64,000 nt of DNA, taken from the IMG/VR virus record IMGVR_UViG_3300018421_000010, positions 53,793-117,792 of that record; one strand, written 5' to 3'. This document shows positions 43,667 to 54,264 of the stretch, piece by piece (position 1 is the first letter of the stretch; the number at the start of each line of letters is the position of its first letter). This stretch comes from a virus. The translations under genes were made by a program, and so were the position numbers. A model generated the notes under the pieces. It saw only the letters and a program-made list of their open reading frames with translations. It was not told the DNA's origin and made no database searches.

Positions 43667-45766
43667 ATGGCATATACTATTAACTTTAGTGATACTACAA
43701 AAGAACCAATCGTTGTAGACGATCTCACTATTAACGAGCAAACTGATCTTAAATTTATTGGTAAAAACACCGCAGGTTATGCAGTAGCAACAGGCGAAAA
43801 CTTCTTGCACTTGCTAGAAAATTTTGCTAACATTGATGCACCTAATAACCCAGTTGAAGGTCAGATGTGGTATAACACTACATCAAACGTGATGTATGTG
43901 TTTGATAGTACACAATGGGTTGAAGTAGGCGGTCTTAAAAAATCAAATTCAAAGCCAACAGCAGCAGAAAGCCAAGAAGGCGACTTATGGGTTGATGCTG
44001 GAACAAAGCAATTATATTTGTTTGCTAACGGTGCTTGGATTCTTGTAGGTCCGCAGTTTAGCGAAGGTAACAAGACAGGTATTATTGCTGAAGAAGTTAT
44101 TGATGTTAACAGTAACGCATATCAGGTAATTAAATTATTCATATCAAATGAACTTGTAGCAGTGTTTAGTTCAGCTGAAGAATCATCAGGTGTTCCGTAT
44201 ATACGTCCAAGAACACAGATTCCAGGCTTTGAAGTATTATACAAAGGTTTAACACTTAAAAATGCTACAAGTGGCGAAGCATTTAAATATTACGGCACAG
44301 CAGAACGTGCAGAATCATTAAGTATTGCAGGAAGCACAGTTGCAGCAGCAAACTTTTTAAGAAATGACATCAGCGGTGCTATACAAGGTAACTTGCGTGT
44401 AAAAGCAGATGCTGGTATATTCTTAGGTGAAGAAGGTACATTTAATCTGCGTGTTGCAGGCGGTGAGGGTATCCTTACTAACACTGTTGACGGTGCAGAT
44501 ATCAAAGTACAGGTTAATAATGCAGGTGTAACACTAACACCTATAACAGTTTCTAACACAGGTAATATTACATTTACAAATGAATTAACAGTAGATGGAA
44601 TTGAAACAAGTAGTCCGATTGTAGTTACAGATAATTCTACAAGTACAAATACTCAAACAGGTTCAATAAGAACTGCCGGCGGCATTGGTGTTACAGGAAC
44701 TTCATACTTTAATGATGTTGTAAAAGTTGCAGGAAATTTAACAACTACAAACCTTGTTACAGAAGGTCAAGGCATACACGATATTGGTAGCAGCACAAAC
44801 AAATATAGAAATGTGTATGCAACCAATGTTAATACAACTGTACTAAACGTAGAAACTATTACAGGTAACAACCTAACAATTGAAGGTAACGTTGAAAGTG
44901 CTACGTCATTAGCAAACACAACTACATTTAGAATAACTGGTGATGTTATTAGTAATGACATTACATTTGATGGCACAGCAAACCTTCAAGGTCAGTTTTT
45001 ACAAGAATTTGAAGCATCACTTGGTCCTGATCTAATTGCTAATAAATCGCTATTGCCACAAGGTGATATTGACAAAGAGGCTGACGAAGTTCTTATTAAC
45101 GATGTTGGTGATAGTTTAAAGAAAACAACCGTACAAAATTTATTAAGTCTAGTATTAGGAACTGTTCCTGTAGGTACAATTTTACCATGGGCTGGTGACT
45201 TTTCTAACACTGCTACAAGACCTAGCGAAAACTGGTTACTATGTGATGGTAGCCAAGTTAGCCAAACCAAATATAACGAACTTTTTAATGTACTTGGTGG
45301 AGCAAACAATTTATATCCGCAGGTAACTCCAGCGGATCCAGGTAACTTTTATCTTCCAGACTTAAGAGGAAGAATGGTACTTGGTGTAGATACAATGAAC
45401 AATGTTAGTGGAACAGGAGGCGGTGCCGCTAACAGAATTACAAATAACGCAGCAGCCGCAGTTGGTAGAACAGGTGGTGCTGAATCAAGAGTCTTGAGCG
45501 TTACTAATCTACCAGACCACTCACACAACATGGAAAGTACAACAGGGCAACCTTTCTATGCTTACAGAGACTATAACGACGGTACAACAGGTGACGGTGT
45601 GTCAACAACAGCGTCAGGAACTATAACAGACGGAGCTCAGCTATCGTCTAATGCAGGTGGTGTTGTAGCAACAGATGGTAGTGATGTAACTACAGGAAAT
45701 CCGCTAAACGTGCTTAACCCATACATGGCTCTTAACTACATAATTTACGCTGGGGAAGTTACATAA
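43667..45766 (+). CDS. Tail fibre with C-terminal tail-collar domain
   Basis: A 699-aa fibre. Residues about 1-130 form the N-terminal unit shared with two later fibres (DLKFIGKNTAGY, FLHLLENFA, GQMWYNTTSNVMYVFD, GDLWVDAGTKQLYLF). The shaft (about 240-480) has repeated beta motifs (TGSIRTAGGIGVTGTSYFND). The C terminus (about 500-699) is a tail-collar domain: VGTILPWAGDF, ENWLLCDGSQV, NFYLPDLRGRMVLG and NLPDHSHNM, where the HxH pair would bind metal as in T4 gp12 and gp37-type tips. The stop overlaps the next start (TAATG). Probably a short receptor-binding fibre. Confidence 0.88.
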   Translation: MAYTINFSDTTKEPIVVDDLTINEQTDLKFIGKNTAGYAVATGENFLHLLENFANIDAPNNPVEGQMWYNTTSNVMYVFDSTQWVEVGGLKKSNSKPTAAESQEGDLWVDAGTKQLYLFANGAWILVGPQFSEGNKTGIIAEEVIDVNSNAYQVIKLFISNELVAVFSSAEESSGVPYIRPRTQIPGFEVLYKGLTLKNATSGEAFKYYGTAERAESLSIAGSTVAAANFLRNDISGAIQGNLRVKADAGIFLGEEGTFNLRVAGGEGILTNTVDGADIKVQVNNAGVTLTPITVSNTGNITFTNELTVDGIETSSPIVVTDNSTSTNTQTGSIRTAGGIGVTGTSYFNDVVKVAGNLTTTNLVTEGQGIHDIGSSTNKYRNVYATNVNTTVLNVETITGNNLTIEGNVESATSLANTTTFRITGDVISNDITFDGTANLQGQFLQEFEASLGPDLIANKSLLPQGDIDKEADEVLINDVGDSLKKTTVQNLLSLVLGTVPVGTILPWAGDFSNTATRPSENWLLCDGSQVSQTKYNELFNVLGGANNLYPQVTPADPGNFYLPDLRGRMVLGVDTMNNVSGTGGGAANRITNNAAAAVGRTGGAESRVLSVTNLPDHSHNMESTTGQPFYAYRDYNDGTTGDGVSTTASGTITDGAQLSSNAGGVVATDGSDVTTGNPLNVLNPYMALNYIIYAGEVT

Positions 45767-48700
45767 TGGCATATAGAATTAATAGAACAGATGGCACATT
45801 AATTACTGAAGTAATTGACGGTACTATTGATAGCAACAGTATTGACATAACACTTATTGGTAGAAACTATGCCGGATTTGGTGAAATACTAAACGAAAAC
45901 TTTGTAAAACTACTTGAAAACTTTGCAAGTTCAACTAGTCCAAGAAATCCATTGCAAGGTCAACTTTGGTATGACAAAAATGAAAACCGTTTAAAAATTT
46001 ATGACGGTAGCACATTTAGAGCAGGTGCTGGACCAATTGTTTCAGAATCACAACCAGGCGGACTTGTTGCTGGCGACATTTGGATGGACAGTGCAGAAAA
46101 CCAAATGTGGTTCTATGATGGATCTGATCTTACACTAGCTGGTCCAGTTTATAAAAGAACACAAGGTTTAAGTGGATTTCTTGTAAGAACTATCCGTGAT
46201 GATCAGTTACAGCCAGTAACTATTACTGAAGTTTGGGCAGGCGGCACTTTCTTAGGTGCATACTCTCCTAAAAACTTTGTTCCTCTAGCAAATGAAAGAT
46301 CTGAGCTTGGTGATAACATATATGCCGGTTTTAACGCAAGCACAGTACAAACATTTACAAACAACAATGTAACAGTTGACACAGCTAAATTTTTATTAGA
46401 TGCACAAGGAATTAAACGTGATGCAAGTCAATTCCTACCAACATACAGAGATGGTACTATCAATGGTAGACTAACAGTAGCAGACAACAACGGTATTGTT
46501 ATTGGTTCACAAGGACAAGTAACACACAGTATGTCAAGTGAACGTTACTCAATTGTTAACAATAGAAGTAACCAATCAATGGCAGTTAGTGTTAGTGTTA
46601 ATGGTATTAGAGAAAATGCTATTACTATAGATACTCCTAACAGAGCACTTGGTGTATTTGAATCATCTCCTCAACACACACTTGATGTTGGCGGTGATGC
46701 AAGAATTCAAGGTAACCTAACAGTTGAAGGTGCAACAACTACAATTAGTTCAGTTGAACTAGTAGTTCAAGATGCTAACATTGTACTTGGTCAAGGTGCA
46801 ATTACACCAGCAGACGTTAATGGCGGCGGTATTACACTATCAGCAGCAAATGCACAAATTACTTATGATTCTTCAGACTCAGGTTATTGGCACAGTAACA
46901 TAGATTGGGATCTTGCTTCAGGCAAGTCTTATTATATCAATGGCATAAAAGTTTTAGATAGCACATCTTTAGGTGCTGGTGTTTTAACATCTAATCTACA
47001 GCAAGTTGGTACACTAGCTGATCTACATATTACAGATGCAAATGGTTTATATTTAAACAACAGTACAATATCATCTGTAAACAATGTTGTTATTGATAGC
47101 ACATCTGGAGCAATTATCTTAGGTCAATTAGGATTAAGAGAATTGCAAATTAAAAACATGGCTAATCCAACAGCCGCTCAAGATGCAACAACTAAACAAT
47201 ATGTTGATACACTTGTTGCAGCAAACGCTGGTGTTAACACTGTTAACGGATTAGGCGGCCAAGCATTGCTAGACTCAAACAGAATGCCAGAAGGTACACA
47301 AGGCGATGCACTGTTTTGGAATGGTGTTGAATGGACAACAGCAGTTTATACTAACGGACTTGATGGTATAAGTCAAGACCTAAACAGAAAATATTACACA
47401 GATGAGCGTGTACAACAGTATCTAACTACAAACAATTATACAACCACAACATATGTTAATACAATACGTGATAATATTCTTGGATTACCTACTCCTCCAA
47501 GCAATATGAATACTCTTGCAGAAATTTCTGCAAGTATTAATGACGATCCAGATTTTAAAGGCTACGTTGATGCACAAGTTGCAACACGTATTAGTGCTGG
47601 TGTAAACGTTTTTGCTGGTGTTGGACTTGTTGATGCAGGTAATACACAGTTAACTGGCGACATTACAATTAACGTTGGTGCTGGCAATGGTATTATTGCT
47701 ACTGCTAATGAAATCCGTGTTGACATGACAGTGTTTGATACTGACGATCTAACAGAAGGTACACTAAATCAATACTTTACAGCACTTCGTGCTAGACAAG
47801 CACTTTCAGGTGCAACAGGTGTTACTTACAGCAGTACAACTGGTACCATTGCTATTGGACAAGACGTTGCTACATCAGCAACACCAACATTTAATGGTAT
47901 AACAACTACTGGTAATACTATCTTAGGTGGTACTACAACACAAATTAACTCAGCAAACGTTAGACTTGCTGGTACAACAATATTAATGAACTCCGATGAA
48001 ACGGCAGCACCAACAGCAAACGTTGACTTTACAATTGAACGTGGTACTGCTAACAACGTAGCAATACGTTGGAACGAAGCAAGCGATCAGTGGGAGTTCT
48101 CAAACAACGGTATTACATATACACCACTAGGTAGTGCTAGTGTGTTTACTGGCGACACTGATGGTGTTCCTGAAGGTATAGGTAACCTATACTACACTGA
48201 TGCAAGAGCAAGAGCTGCATTAAGCGGTGGCACTGGCGTAACATACAACAACACAACAGGTGTTATTGCAATTGGACAAGATGTTGCTACAAATGCTACA
48301 GTAAGTTTTGGTGGAGTAAACGTATTAGGCGGCCTTGTAGATACAGATACTTTAGTAGTTTCTACAAGTGCAGAAATAAACAGTTTGCTTATCTCTAGCA
48401 ACGAAATAACACACAAACTAGCAACAGGTAATGTTGTTATTAAAGGTGCCGGTGGCGGCGTAGTAGATTTCCAAAGTCCAACAGTTGGACTAGATACATT
48501 TAGCTCAAGATTTACTACTGACGCAATTGAAATCAACGGCAATAAAATACAAACAACAGTTTCTAGTGCAGACCTTGAATTTGATGCTAACGGCGGCGGA
48601 CGAGTTAGAGTATTAACTAGTTTTGTAGTTGACGGAGATCTTATAGTAAATGGAACAACTACAACTGTAGACTCTACAACAGTTAGTATTGCAGATAATA

Positions 48701-51700
48701 TTATTACACTTAATAGTAATGCTACAGGTGCTCCGGTTCTAAATGCAGGTATTGAAGTTAACAGAGGTAACTCATTAACTACAGCACTACGTTGGAATGA
48801 AGCAAGCGACAAATGGGAAGCTACTGAAGACGGAACTAGTTACTTTACTATTCCTTCAACTTCAACTGATCTAGTAGAAGGTACAAATCTATACTATACT
48901 CAAACACGTTTTGATAATGCATTTGCAAATAAAACCACAGACAACTTAGGCGAAGGTCTAACTAATCTTTACTACACAACTACAAGATTCCAAGCAGACT
49001 TTGCAGGATCAAATACTAACCAATTGCCAGAAGGCACTACAAGTCTTTACTTTACAGACGCTAGAGCAAGAGCTGCTATTAGTGTAACTGGCGACGGTAG
49101 TTATGATCCAAACACAGGTATTATCACTATTGATTCACCTGTTGACAGTGTAAATGGACTAACTGGTGTTGTTACACTAACATCAAATGATGTTTCAGAA
49201 GGCAACGTTAATAGATACTTTACAGAAGCTAGAGCAAGATTAAGTCTTGCAGGTGGTACTGGTGTTACTTACAATAACGCAACTGGTAACATAGCAATTG
49301 GGCAAGCAGTTGAAACAACTTCAAATGTAGTATTTGGCGGTGTAACTTCAACAGGTAATGTAGATGTTGGGTCACAAGCAGGTGGCGGTGGTGCTGGTGG
49401 TGCTAAGATAGACATACACAAAGACAATAGTACACTAGACTTTGTTGGAACCGGTCATCTTACACTGCATGGTTATACAGATCCTAACTTTAAACTAACA
49501 CTTGGTTATGAAACTAACTCAGACTTTGCATACATACAGGCAGGTTATAACAGTACTGCAACAAATAACTGGAAAACACTAGTTATTAACCCTAATGGTG
49601 ATAATAATTCAGGTAGAGTTGCAATTGGTAAAACTACAGCACAAGCATTGCTTGATGTAAACGGTACTGTAAAAGCACTGGCAATTGATACAAATTCACT
49701 TAACGTTTCTGAATTAGAAATTTCTGGAACACTAAACTTTAAAGATAACATTATTTCAACAGTCAGTACCAACGCTGATATTGAACTAAGACCTGCAGGA
49801 ACTGGTAATGTTTACTTACCAACTTCTAAATTAGGTATTGGTTATGATCCTATTATTTCAGGTGCTACACCTAGACCATTAAGTTATGCACTAGACGTTG
49901 ATGGCGGCTCAGATGATGTTGTAGGTAGAATTAAAAATACTATTTCAACAACAGACCCTGGTCCTTATTTTAACATTTATAGAGATTCACCTAACCCGGC
50001 TGACGGAGACTTTATTGGCGGTGTACAACTTACAGGTAACGATAACTTAGGTACTGAAGTTGCATTTGTTAAATTAAGATCTCAAATTGCAGACTTTACA
50101 AGTTCAACCAAAGCATCTACTTTTATAATTGAAAACTATAAAAACAATGCTTATGTACAACATGTATTTGGCAACGATGAAATTGTTTTCAACGAAACAG
50201 GTGCCGATCTTAACTTCCGTGTAGAAGGAAACGGTGCACCAGATGCATTATTTGTACAAGGTTCAGATGGTAACGTAGGTTTTGGTACACAGAGTCCAGT
50301 ACAACGTGTTGACATTAACGGTAACTTAGGTATTGGTAGCGTTGAAGTTATTACTTCTGGTAGAAGTTTAACTAATATTGTTGACTATAGTGCAACTGGA
50401 CAACTACAAATTAGTGGTTCAGCTACACTTGGTGACCTAACATATGCATCAAACCATGCTATGAATGGTAGTGTTACATTTAGTGATAATACAAGTTCAA
50501 TGGTTATTGATGGTTCAGAAATGCGTTCACAGGGTGGCATTACTGTAAGACTTGACACTGACGTTTCAGGCGGTGCTAACGAATACTTTAAAGTTATTAA
50601 CAACGGTGGAACAGAACTATTCAGTGTTAATTCAAGTACAGGTGTTAGTAAATTTGCTAATGCATTTAGCATTCCAGCAGTAGATGGTGCATCTAACCAG
50701 GCACTTATTACTAATGGATTGGGTGCAGTTACTTGGCAAACTATTAGTTCAACTATTGTTGCAGAAGGTACCAACCTATACTGGACACAAAACAGATTTG
50801 ATACAGCTCTATCTAACAAAACAACTACAAACCTAGGTGAAGGTTTGAACTTGTACTATACTGATGCAAGAGTCCAATCAAAACTTGCAGCTATTACTGG
50901 TTCATTAGCACCAAGTTCAAATGCTACATATGATATAGGTTCACAGATCAACAACTTCCGTACTATGTACCTTAGTACTGGACTTGGAATTGGTCTAAAC
51001 ACTGCTCTTTCCGCAGAAATACATGTTAGCGGTACAGGCGATCAAGAAATTAGAGCTCAAAGCACTAGTGCAGGCGATGCTATCTTCCAAGGTATTGGTA
51101 GTGGAGCAGGCAAAGGCGGACGCTTTAAAGGTAATCCAGACACTTATATAGGCGGTGCCAACTCAGGTAGCATTTATTTTGAAAGCGGATTAACTGAAAT
51201 TATGCGTATGAACTCAAGTCAGTTCATTGTAGGTGGCGGTGCATTTAGTGATACACAAAACCGTGTAATGATTTCAACCAGTGGCGACATGCAGTTTGGT
51301 ACAAACACCACTGCACTCCGCACAGTACAGAGCTTTAGAAATGCTAATGGTGAAATAGGTAGTATTACTACTAACGGATCAACCACAGCGTTTAACACAA
51401 CATCGGATTATCGTTTAAAAGACGAAATAGGTTCTATTGACGATGCTGTTGAACGTGTAAAAGCACTAAGACCAATCAAGTTTACATATCTAGCTGATAC
51501 TGAAGAGCTAGTACATGATGGTTTTATAGCACATGAAGTACAAGAAATTGTACCAAATGCAGTATATGGTGAAAAAGATGCTGTTGAAGAAGACGGCCGT
51601 GTTAAAGCACAGCAGTTAGATCACAGTAAACTTGTGCCTGTACTAACTAGTGCATTGCAAGAAGCGTTAAATAAGATAGACGAGCTCGAAGCTCGCCTAG

Positions 51701-51720
51701 CAAAGTTGGAAAACAAATAA
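45766..51720 (+). CDS. Long tail fibre with C-terminal S74 chaperone domain
   Basis: A 1984-aa fibre that begins with the shared unit (IDITLIGRNYAGFGEILNEN, FVKLLENFAS, GQLWYDKNENRLKIYDG). The shaft carries at least nine related repeats near residues 539-1700, each built round EGxxNLYYTDARAR, several followed by LSGGTGVTYNNTTG and IAIGQ. The VDGDLIVNGTTTTVDS unit near 960-975 matches the fibre-like protein at 1906-2988. The last ~110 residues are a Peptidase_S74 intramolecular chaperone: TTSDYRLKDEIGSIDDAVER, then LRPIKFTYLAD, GFIAHEVQEI and a C-terminal coiled coil. In this family the chaperone trimerises the fibre and cuts itself off at the Ser of SDYRLKD. Probably the main receptor-binding fibre. 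Confidence 0.92.
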   Translation: MAYRINRTDGTLITEVIDGTIDSNSIDITLIGRNYAGFGEILNENFVKLLENFASSTSPRNPLQGQLWYDKNENRLKIYDGSTFRAGAGPIVSESQPGGLVAGDIWMDSAENQMWFYDGSDLTLAGPVYKRTQGLSGFLVRTIRDDQLQPVTITEVWAGGTFLGAYSPKNFVPLANERSELGDNIYAGFNASTVQTFTNNNVTVDTAKFLLDAQGIKRDASQFLPTYRDGTINGRLTVADNNGIVIGSQGQVTHSMSSERYSIVNNRSNQSMAVSVSVNGIRENAITIDTPNRALGVFESSPQHTLDVGGDARIQGNLTVEGATTTISSVELVVQDANIVLGQGAITPADVNGGGITLSAANAQITYDSSDSGYWHSNIDWDLASGKSYYINGIKVLDSTSLGAGVLTSNLQQVGTLADLHITDANGLYLNNSTISSVNNVVIDSTSGAIILGQLGLRELQIKNMANPTAAQDATTKQYVDTLVAANAGVNTVNGLGGQALLDSNRMPEGTQGDALFWNGVEWTTAVYTNGLDGISQDLNRKYYTDERVQQYLTTNNYTTTTYVNTIRDNILGLPTPPSNMNTLAEISASINDDPDFKGYVDAQVATRISAGVNVFAGVGLVDAGNTQLTGDITINVGAGNGIIATANEIRVDMTVFDTDDLTEGTLNQYFTALRARQALSGATGVTYSSTTGTIAIGQDVATSATPTFNGITTTGNTILGGTTTQINSANVRLAGTTILMNSDETAAPTANVDFTIERGTANNVAIRWNEASDQWEFSNNGITYTPLGSASVFTGDTDGVPEGIGNLYYTDARARAALSGGTGVTYNNTTGVIAIGQDVATNATVSFGGVNVLGGLVDTDTLVVSTSAEINSLLISSNEITHKLATGNVVIKGAGGGVVDFQSPTVGLDTFSSRFTTDAIEINGNKIQTTVSSADLEFDANGGGRVRVLTSFVVDGDLIVNGTTTTVDSTTVSIADNIITLNSNATGAPVLNAGIEVNRGNSLTTALRWNEASDKWEATEDGTSYFTIPSTSTDLVEGTNLYYTQTRFDNAFANKTTDNLGEGLTNLYYTTTRFQADFAGSNTNQLPEGTTSLYFTDARARAAISVTGDGSYDPNTGIITIDSPVDSVNGLTGVVTLTSNDVSEGNVNRYFTEARARLSLAGGTGVTYNNATGNIAIGQAVETTSNVVFGGVTSTGNVDVGSQAGGGGAGGAKIDIHKDNSTLDFVGTGHLTLHGYTDPNFKLTLGYETNSDFAYIQAGYNSTATNNWKTLVINPNGDNNSGRVAIGKTTAQALLDVNGTVKALAIDTNSLNVSELEISGTLNFKDNIISTVSTNADIELRPAGTGNVYLPTSKLGIGYDPIISGATPRPLSYALDVDGGSDDVVGRIKNTISTTDPGPYFNIYRDSPNPADGDFIGGVQLTGNDNLGTEVAFVKLRSQIADFTSSTKASTFIIENYKNNAYVQHVFGNDEIVFNETGADLNFRVEGNGAPDALFVQGSDGNVGFGTQSPVQRVDINGNLGIGSVEVITSGRSLTNIVDYSATGQLQISGSATLGDLTYASNHAMNGSVTFSDNTSSMVIDGSEMRSQGGITVRLDTDVSGGANEYFKVINNGGTELFSVNSSTGVSKFANAFSIPAVDGASNQALITNGLGAVTWQTISSTIVAEGTNLYWTQNRFDTALSNKTTTNLGEGLNLYYTDARVQSKLAAITGSLAPSSNATYDIGSQINNFRTMYLSTGLGIGLNTALSAEIHVSGTGDQEIRAQSTSAGDAIFQGIGSGAGKGGRFKGNPDTYIGGANSGSIYFESGLTEIMRMNSSQFIVGGGAFSDTQNRVMISTSGDMQFGTNTTALRTVQSFRNANGEIGSITTNGSTTAFNTTSDYRLKDEIGSIDDAVERVKALRPIKFTYLADTEELVHDGFIAHEVQEIVPNAVYGEKDAVEEDGRVKAQQLDHSKLVPVLTSALQEALNKIDELEARLAKLENK

Positions 51721-51723
51721 ATA
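51716..51723 (+). promoter_or_regulatory. Late promoter AATAAATA overlapping a stop codon
   Basis: AATAAATA followed by C; its TAA at 51718-51720 is the stop codon of the 1984-aa fibre. It lies 33 nt before the third fibre gene, the same arrangement as at 43024. Confidence 0.6.
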
Positions 51724-51756
51724 CAATAGAACAAACACATTAGGGGTCCAAAAGAA

Positions 51757-53250
51757 ATGGCGTACACAATAAACAGTTTTACCGGTGTTAACAATGATAT
51801 TACCATTGAAGACGGTACAGTAAATCAAGCAACTTCCCTAAAAATGATCGGCAAAAACTATGCTGGTTATGGCGAGTTGCAAAATGAAAATTTTTACCAC
51901 CTGCTAGAAAACTTTGCAGGAACAGGAGAACCTGCTCGCAAAGTTACTGGTATGATTTGGTATGATGCAACAGAAAACAGAATTAGATTTTATGACGGAC
52001 AAAGATTCCGCCCTGCTTCAGGTGCAGAAGTTAGTACTTCGCAACCAGAAGGACAAACAGCAGGCGATTTTTGGTTTGACAGTGCAAACGATCAAGTATT
52101 TGTTTACACAGGAAACCAATATGTACTCGTAGGTCCACAAACAACTTCACAAGGTCAAGTTACACAGCTAGAAACAGGATTTGCAAAATCATCTTACGAC
52201 GGATCCCTAAAACCAATAGTAAGAGCATTTGTAAACGGTGATGTAATTTTTACTATTTCACAAGAGTCATTTCCAATTAACACAGCTGAAACTGAAAACC
52301 TTGACTTGTTAAACTTTACTGAAGTTAAATCAGGTATTACACTAAGAACAACAGGATCAACAGGCTTTACATCAGGACCTACACGTTTTTGGGGTACTGC
52401 AAGTGCTGCTGAAAAACTTGTTGTTAACGGTGCTATTTTTGACTCATCAGAGTTTGTTCAAAAAAATAATCCGGAAATGCTTGCACAAACACGTATTCGT
52501 GCAGAAGGCAGCAGCGGCGGCCTAACAATTGGTAGTGCTGACACATTTAAGATTTACAACAATGGCAACGTTGCAGTTATTAACAACAATGGCGGTACTG
52601 ACATTGCATTTGCAGACAGTAGTGCTACACGTTTTAGAGTAAGTGCTAATATTTTCAAACCAGAAACTAATGGTACACACGATTTAGGTGAATCAGGCAC
52701 TAGATTTAGAGCAATTTATGCAAATACTATTGATGGTACAGTTACACAAGCACAAACATTAGAATATGATGGATTAGGATCAGGAAATTATGCACAAGCA
52801 CAAGTTGCTGATAGTCCTTTAACTATTCCTGTACGTGATGGAAGTGGTACTGTATTTGCTACAACATTTAATGGTGTTTCAACTTCAGCACAATATGCTG
52901 ACTTGGCAGAAAAATATACAACAAGCGGAGACTTACCAGTCGGAACAGCAGTTGCAGTATGTGGACATGACGATCATGAAGTAGATCCTGCAAACGCAGG
53001 CGATATTTGTATTGGTGTTGTATCAGCAGAACCAGCATATTTGATGAACAGCGAAGCAGAAGGTCAAGCAATTGGTCTTAAAGGTCGTGTTCCTGTAAGG
53101 GTAAAAGGACCTGTGAAAAAAGGTCAACCAATATATGCTTGGGAAAATGGTGTATGCGGAACAACAGCCGCTACAGCTTTGGTAGGTATTGCACTTGAAT
53201 CTAACAGTGAAGAAGGTGAGAAGCTAGTTGAATGCGTACTAAAGGTGTAA
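51757..53250 (+). CDS. Tail fibre with C-terminal G2-type domain
   Basis: A 497-aa fibre beginning with the shared unit (SLKMIGKNYAGYGELQNENF, YHLLENFAG, GMIWYDATENRIRFYDG, GDFWFDSANDQVFVYTGNQY). A beta-rich shaft follows (LTIGSADTFKIYNNGNVAVI; RFRAIYANTIDGTV). The last ~115 residues (from YADLAEKYTTSGDLPVGTAV at about 381) resemble the Peptidase_G2 type of intramolecular chaperone seen at the end of some phage appendage proteins; strands GICIGVV-like DICIGVVSAEPAYLMN and VPVRVKGPVKKGQPIYAW support this. If active it would fold the trimer and be removed. The fibre differs from its two paralogues mainly at the C terminus. Confidence 0.82.
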   Translation: MAYTINSFTGVNNDITIEDGTVNQATSLKMIGKNYAGYGELQNENFYHLLENFAGTGEPARKVTGMIWYDATENRIRFYDGQRFRPASGAEVSTSQPEGQTAGDFWFDSANDQVFVYTGNQYVLVGPQTTSQGQVTQLETGFAKSSYDGSLKPIVRAFVNGDVIFTISQESFPINTAETENLDLLNFTEVKSGITLRTTGSTGFTSGPTRFWGTASAAEKLVVNGAIFDSSEFVQKNNPEMLAQTRIRAEGSSGGLTIGSADTFKIYNNGNVAVINNNGGTDIAFADSSATRFRVSANIFKPETNGTHDLGESGTRFRAIYANTIDGTVTQAQTLEYDGLGSGNYAQAQVADSPLTIPVRDGSGTVFATTFNGVSTSAQYADLAEKYTTSGDLPVGTAVAVCGHDDHEVDPANAGDICIGVVSAEPAYLMNSEAEGQAIGLKGRVPVRVKGPVKKGQPIYAWENGVCGTTAATALVGIALESNSEEGEKLVECVLKV

Positions 53251-53253
53251 ACA

Positions 53254-54255
53254 ATGGCAAAAATAACAGCAGAAGCGTTTAATAGACTAAGAACACAGAT
53301 ATTAAACATTGTTAACAACAACGATTTTAATAGTAACCCTGAATTAAATGTTAATTACGGCGGATATGGGCAGAATTATACTATTAATGCTGCACAAAGC
53401 GGTTCTGTTATTGGCTACGAAGAACACAAACAACTCTACGATGCAATCGTAGCAGCAAGAGTACACCAAACTGGTGCTATTCCTACAACACTTTCAGCAG
53501 TTGATCCACTTGATATTATTGGCGATGACGCTACATATAAACTAGATCCAGTAACTAAACAGATTGTTGTTGATGATAGCCTTGCAGGTTATGATGATAT
53601 TGAACTAGAAATACAAAGAGCTAAAAACGGTCTTAACAACGGACTGCATGCACTAGGTTCAAGATCAGAATTTGACAAACTAAGTACTTCTCGTGCAGAC
53701 CCATGGGGCAATGATGCTACTACACAAAGTATTGATTGTGAATTTTCAATAGACTTTGGTACTTTTGAATCAGCAAGACGCTTTTGGAATACCGGAGGCG
53801 AAATTAGAATTACTGGTCAACATGCAAACGCATCAGATGCAAAAAACCAATCATGGATTGACCTATTCAGTAACTTTAGTTATTACATGAAAGCAAGAAG
53901 TTCTGCAGGTACAGCAGGCTCAATTAACGAAGGTTGGTCAGGACTAACTAACACTTATCAGCAAGTAGGTTTTTGGTCTGTTTCAACTAATTCACTTTAT
54001 GCAGAAAACTATGTAAAAATAGAAGCAAAAACAGAACAAGCACTAAACACTAACGGAACAGCAAGATTTTTATACATTAAAGTAACATGCGTTGATGCTG
54101 ACGTGGGCGACGGCGATGCATTTACACCACCAATTCCAGTAGACGAACCTGTACAACCTGGAACAACTATAACACTATCAGAATTTAGGGCAAACACAGT
54201 TTATATTACAGCAGTATCACCAGTCGTGACATTCGCTGGCGGCAATACATTATAA
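53254..54255 (+). CDS. Tail-region structural protein A (333 aa)
   Basis: A 333-aa protein 3 nt after the third fibre. The N terminus is helical (AEAFNRLRTQILNIVNNNDF), followed by YEEHKQLYDAIVAARVHQTG at about 52-71 and a beta-rich region (CEFSIDFGTFESARRFWNTG, EIRITGQHANASDAKNQSWI). It shares layout and several phrases with the next gene (helical N terminus, 'ARVHQ/CRVHQS', 'FSIDF/FDIVF', RFWNTGGEIRI versus KFFAMGGEVTM), so the two are paralogues. The C terminus is a short beta tail ending FAGGNTL. Probably a fibre accessory or adhesin subunit. Family not recognised. Confidence 0.75.
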   Translation: MAKITAEAFNRLRTQILNIVNNNDFNSNPELNVNYGGYGQNYTINAAQSGSVIGYEEHKQLYDAIVAARVHQTGAIPTTLSAVDPLDIIGDDATYKLDPVTKQIVVDDSLAGYDDIELEIQRAKNGLNNGLHALGSRSEFDKLSTSRADPWGNDATTQSIDCEFSIDFGTFESARRFWNTGGEIRITGQHANASDAKNQSWIDLFSNFSYYMKARSSAGTAGSINEGWSGLTNTYQQVGFWSVSTNSLYAENYVKIEAKTEQALNTNGTARFLYIKVTCVDADVGDGDAFTPPIPVDEPVQPGTTITLSEFRANTVYITAVSPVVTFAGGNTL

Positions 54256-54264
54256 GGTGACCTA

